From NCBI GenBank assembly GCA_900766045.1, contig CAAFTW010000006.1:1-14382 (forward strand): a DNA stretch of 14,382 nucleotides. Direction: 5' to 3'. A program made the position numbers and the translations under genes. Below the pieces are notes generated by a model, which was not told the origin of the DNA, ran no database searches, and was given only the letters and a program-made list of their open reading frames with translations. Each line of letters starts with the position of its first letter. Position 1 is the first letter of the stretch. The DNA is from Clostridia bacterium. GTDB lineage: Bacteria; Bacillota; Clostridia; Peptostreptococcales; Anaerovoracaceae. Below are positions 11,743 through 14,382 of the stretch, in pieces.

Positions 11743-14382
11743 ATGAAAAAATCCAAACTCACAACGACTAAATCGACGAACCGAATACTTACAGCCGAAA
11801 AACCAGTCAGCAAAGCGGCATCCGCGGCTCCGGCAGCGAAATCCGCTGACACTGTAAAAACAGCTGCTGCAGCCGGCAGCACTTCTTCCGCACCGGCAGC
11901 TTCAGGCTCTTCTGAAAAATCCGAACCGGAGAAAACATGGGAAAACGCAGCTGCCTATAAAGTCTCTGAAGAGACCTTCCGCGCTGAACTGGATGAACTT
12001 CTGGAACTGGGCTTCCACACCGACTTCGAAAGCGCACCGGTCGAGACCCTGTATAAGGCCATCGCGACCATCATCAACAAACAGCTGAAACGCCGCCGTT
12101 TTGAATTTCAGAAGGCACGCAGAAAAGCCGGAAAGAACGTTCCGGACACCAAGAAGATTTACTACATCAGCATGGAATTTCTGATGGGACAGTCTCTGAA
12201 AAATAATCTGTACAACCTGGACGAAACCAATCTGGTTGCAGAAGTTCTGAAAGACAGAGACCTGACTCCACAGGACCTCTATGACTGTGAGCCGGATGCC
12301 GGCCTCGGAAACGGCGGTCTCGGAAGACTGGCCGCATGTTACATGGACGCCCTCGCTTCACAGGGCTACGATGCAGTCGGCTTCTCCATCCGCTACGAAT
12401 ACGGCCTCTTCAAGCAGAAGATCGTCGACGGCTGGCAGGCTGAACTTCCGGACAACTGGCTGCCGGGCGGCTATGTCTGGCTGAACCGCCGCGATGAAGA
12501 TACCTTCAAAGTCAGCTTTTACGGCGACTATGATGAGTACTGGACCGATGACGGCCTGAAATACAACCTGAACAATGCCGAAGTCGTCGACGCCGTTCCT
12601 TACGACATGCTGATCTCCGGCGCCAATTCCCGTGTCGTAGACACACTGAGACTCTGGAAGAGTGAATCCTCCAATGACACAGACTTTGATATGGCCTCCT
12701 TCAACAACGGAGACTTCAGCAGGGCCGCACAGAAGGAAAACCGCGCCCACCTGATTTCCAAGGTTCTCTATCCGGCAGACAACGTTGAAGAAGGAAAGGA
12801 ACTCCGCCTGAAGCAGCAGTACTTCATGGTTTCCGCGTCCTGCCAAAACATCGTCCGCAACCACTTCAGAGACTACGGAACACTGGACAACTTCTCCGAT
12901 AAAGTTGCGATTCACATCAACGATACCCATCCGGCACTGACGATCCCGGAACTGATGCGTATCTTCATGGACGAATACGGATATGAATGGGACGATGCCT
13001 GGGAGCAGGTATCCAAGACGGTTTCCTACACCAACCATACCGTCCTTGCCGAGGCCCTGGAAAAATGGAACGAAGACATCGTCCGCGTCATGATGCCAAG
13101 AATTTACAGCATCCTGAAAGAAATCGACCGCCGCTTCCGCGAGGACATGGAAGAAGTTTTCCCGGGCGACGAAGGAAAAATCGACTGGATGGCCCCGATC
13201 GCTCAGGGACAGGTCAGAATGGCCAACCTCAGCGTTCTGGGCTCACAGTCCGTCAACGGTGTATCCGCCCTGCATTCAGAGATCCTGAAAGACGACCTCT
13301 TCCACGACTTTTATCTGGCCACACCGGAGAAATTCACCAATGTCACCAACGGAATCGCTTACCGCCGCTGGCTCTGCCAGTCCAACCCGAAACTCGCAGG
13401 TCTGATCGACTCCTGCATCGGACCGGAATACAGAAAGGACGCAGACCTCCTTGATAAATTTGCGGACTTTGCCGATGATCCGTCCGTCGGAGAGCAGGTT
13501 CTCTCCATCAAGCGCGAGAATAAAGTCCGGATGTCCAACCTGATTAAGGCGAACACCGGCATCGCCCCGGATCCGGATTCCCTCTTCATCGTCCAGGCCA
13601 AGCGTCTGCACGAGTATAAGCGCCAGCTGCTGAATGCACTGCGCATCATCTCCCGCTACCAGAAGCTGAAAGAAAATCCGAACCTCGACATGCGTCCGGA
13701 GACCTACCTGTTCGCCGCCAAGACCGCGCCGAACTATTATCTGGCAAAATCCATCATTCAGCTGATCTGCAAGATCGGAGAGGAAATTGAAAAAGACCCG
13801 AAAATCCGCTCCAAGATGCGCGTCATGTTCCTGGAGAACTACTCCGTCACCATGGCCGAGCACCTGATGCCGGCAACCGACATCTCCGAGCAGATTTCCC
13901 TGGCCGGAAAAGAAGCCAGCGGCACCGGAAACATGAAAATGATGATCAACGGCGCCGTCACCATCGGCACCATGGACGGCGCCAATGTCGAAATGCATGA
14001 AGCGGTCGGCGACGATAACATCTTCATCTTCGGCCAGAACGCAGAAGAAGTCCAGGACAACCTGCGCAGCTACGACTCCCGCAAGCTGTATGAGAGCGAC
14101 CCGGTCATCAAAGCCGCCGTCGATGCTCTCGGCACCGGATTCACCGGTACCGACTTCAACAACCTGAAGCAGTACCTGATCCAGAAAACCTACAGCATTG
14201 CCGACCCGTACATGTGCCTCGCCGACTTCAATGACTACTGCCGCGTCCACAAAGAGATCCAGGACGCCTACGAAGACCAGAAACGCTGGGCCCACATGTC
14301 CATCATCAATACCGCCAAAGCCTCCCGCTTTGCGGCCGACCGCAGCATCCGCGAATACGCAGACAACATCTGGCATACCAAG
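11743..14382 (+). CDS. glgP: GlgP, glycogen phosphorylase with a low-complexity N-terminus (3' end cut)
   Basis: GlgP uses phosphate to release glucose-1-P from the ends of alpha-1,4 chains, with a pyridoxal phosphate cofactor. The 880 residues in the window form a GT35 protein: YYISMEFLMGQSL near the start of the core, AGLGNGGLGRLAACYMD, INDTHPAL, and EASGTGNMKMM (724-734) with the cofactor lysine at Lys732. The final residues (REYADNIWHTK) match the usual C-terminal helix, so only a few codons should be missing. Residues 1-65 precede the core and are Ala/Ser/Thr/Lys-rich (11 basic, 5 acidic), a weaker version of the GlgA and GlgB tails. The start ATG 11743 has AAAGGGA about 8 nt upstream; an ATG at 11738 is out of frame and stops at once. 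It is second in the glgA-glgP unit and may have its own control. Confidence 0.95.
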   Translation, partial: MKKSKLTTTKSTNRILTAEKPVSKAASAAPAAKSADTVKTAAAAGSTSSAPAASGSSEKSEPEKTWENAAAYKVSEETFRAELDELLELGFHTDFESAPVETLYKAIATIINKQLKRRRFEFQKARRKAGKNVPDTKKIYYISMEFLMGQSLKNNLYNLDETNLVAEVLKDRDLTPQDLYDCEPDAGLGNGGLGRLAACYMDALASQGYDAVGFSIRYEYGLFKQKIVDGWQAELPDNWLPGGYVWLNRRDEDTFKVSFYGDYDEYWTDDGLKYNLNNAEVVDAVPYDMLISGANSRVVDTLRLWKSESSNDTDFDMASFNNGDFSRAAQKENRAHLISKVLYPADNVEEGKELRLKQQYFMVSASCQNIVRNHFRDYGTLDNFSDKVAIHINDTHPALTIPELMRIFMDEYGYEWDDAWEQVSKTVSYTNHTVLAEALEKWNEDIVRVMMPRIYSILKEIDRRFREDMEEVFPGDEGKIDWMAPIAQGQVRMANLSVLGSQSVNGVSALHSEILKDDLFHDFYLATPEKFTNVTNGIAYRRWLCQSNPKLAGLIDSCIGPEYRKDADLLDKFADFADDPSVGEQVLSIKRENKVRMSNLIKANTGIAPDPDSLFIVQAKRLHEYKRQLLNALRIISRYQKLKENPNLDMRPETYLFAAKTAPNYYLAKSIIQLICKIGEEIEKDPKIRSKMRVMFLENYSVTMAEHLMPATDISEQISLAGKEASGTGNMKMMINGAVTIGTMDGANVEMHEAVGDDNIFIFGQNAEEVQDNLRSYDSRKLYESDPVIKAAVDALGTGFTGTDFNNLKQYLIQKTYSIADPYMCLADFNDYCRVHKEIQDAYEDQKRWAHMSIINTAKASRFAADRSIREYADNIWHTK

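Overview
The window is a glycogen synthesis and breakdown cluster from a bacterium, most likely an anaerobic Clostridia-type Bacillota. The evidence is a paired GlgC plus catalytically degenerate GlgD, a clostridial-style GH13 amylase with a Ser in the usual 'NH' position of region I, a PgcA-like phosphoglucomutase, and Shine-Dalgarno sequences before most genes. By eye the coding DNA is fairly GC-rich, with many C/G-ending codons. I cannot name the genus from sequence alone.

Layout: (1) Bases 1-883 hold no credible gene. They contain three tandem-repeat families (about 77 bp, 81 bp and 14 bp) and a minus-strand intrinsic terminator at 422-456. (2) On the minus strand, read from 9141 down to 884, is an operon: glgB (branching enzyme), glgC and glgD (the two ADP-glucose pyrophosphorylase subunits), then one 1207-residue ORF in which a GH13 alpha-amylase/neopullulanase-like enzyme is joined in frame to a complete phosphoglucomutase. 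(3) A 251-bp divergent control region (9142-9392) carries a strong minus promoter, a probable plus promoter whose -35 lies inside the other's spacer, and an inverted repeat just upstream of each ribosome-binding site. (4) On the plus strand are glgA (glycogen synthase) and, after a structured 244-bp gap, glgP (glycogen phosphorylase), cut by the window edge a few codons before its expected end.

How the genes work together: phosphoglucomutase interconverts glucose-6-P and glucose-1-P. GlgC/GlgD turn glucose-1-P into ADP-glucose, GlgA builds alpha-1,4 chains and GlgB adds alpha-1,6 branches. GlgP releases glucose-1-P, and the GH13 domain probably hydrolyses or trims alpha-glucans or maltodextrins.

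The most unusual feature is that three enzymes that touch the polymer, GlgB (C-terminus), GlgA (N-terminus) and GlgP (N-terminus), carry low-complexity Lys/Ala/Ser/Thr-rich tails outside the catalytic fold. GlgC and GlgD do not. The GlgA extension is 231 residues in three parts: a histone-H1-like basic stretch, three YVKT-QAPQP-HVHAE repeats, and six exact 9-residue REEAGKPAV-type repeats. I infer a possible tethering or condensate system for a glycogen-metabolising assembly; this is not proven. The second unusual feature is the GH13-phosphoglucomutase fusion, whose linker is encoded by what looks like the mutase's own ribosome-binding site.
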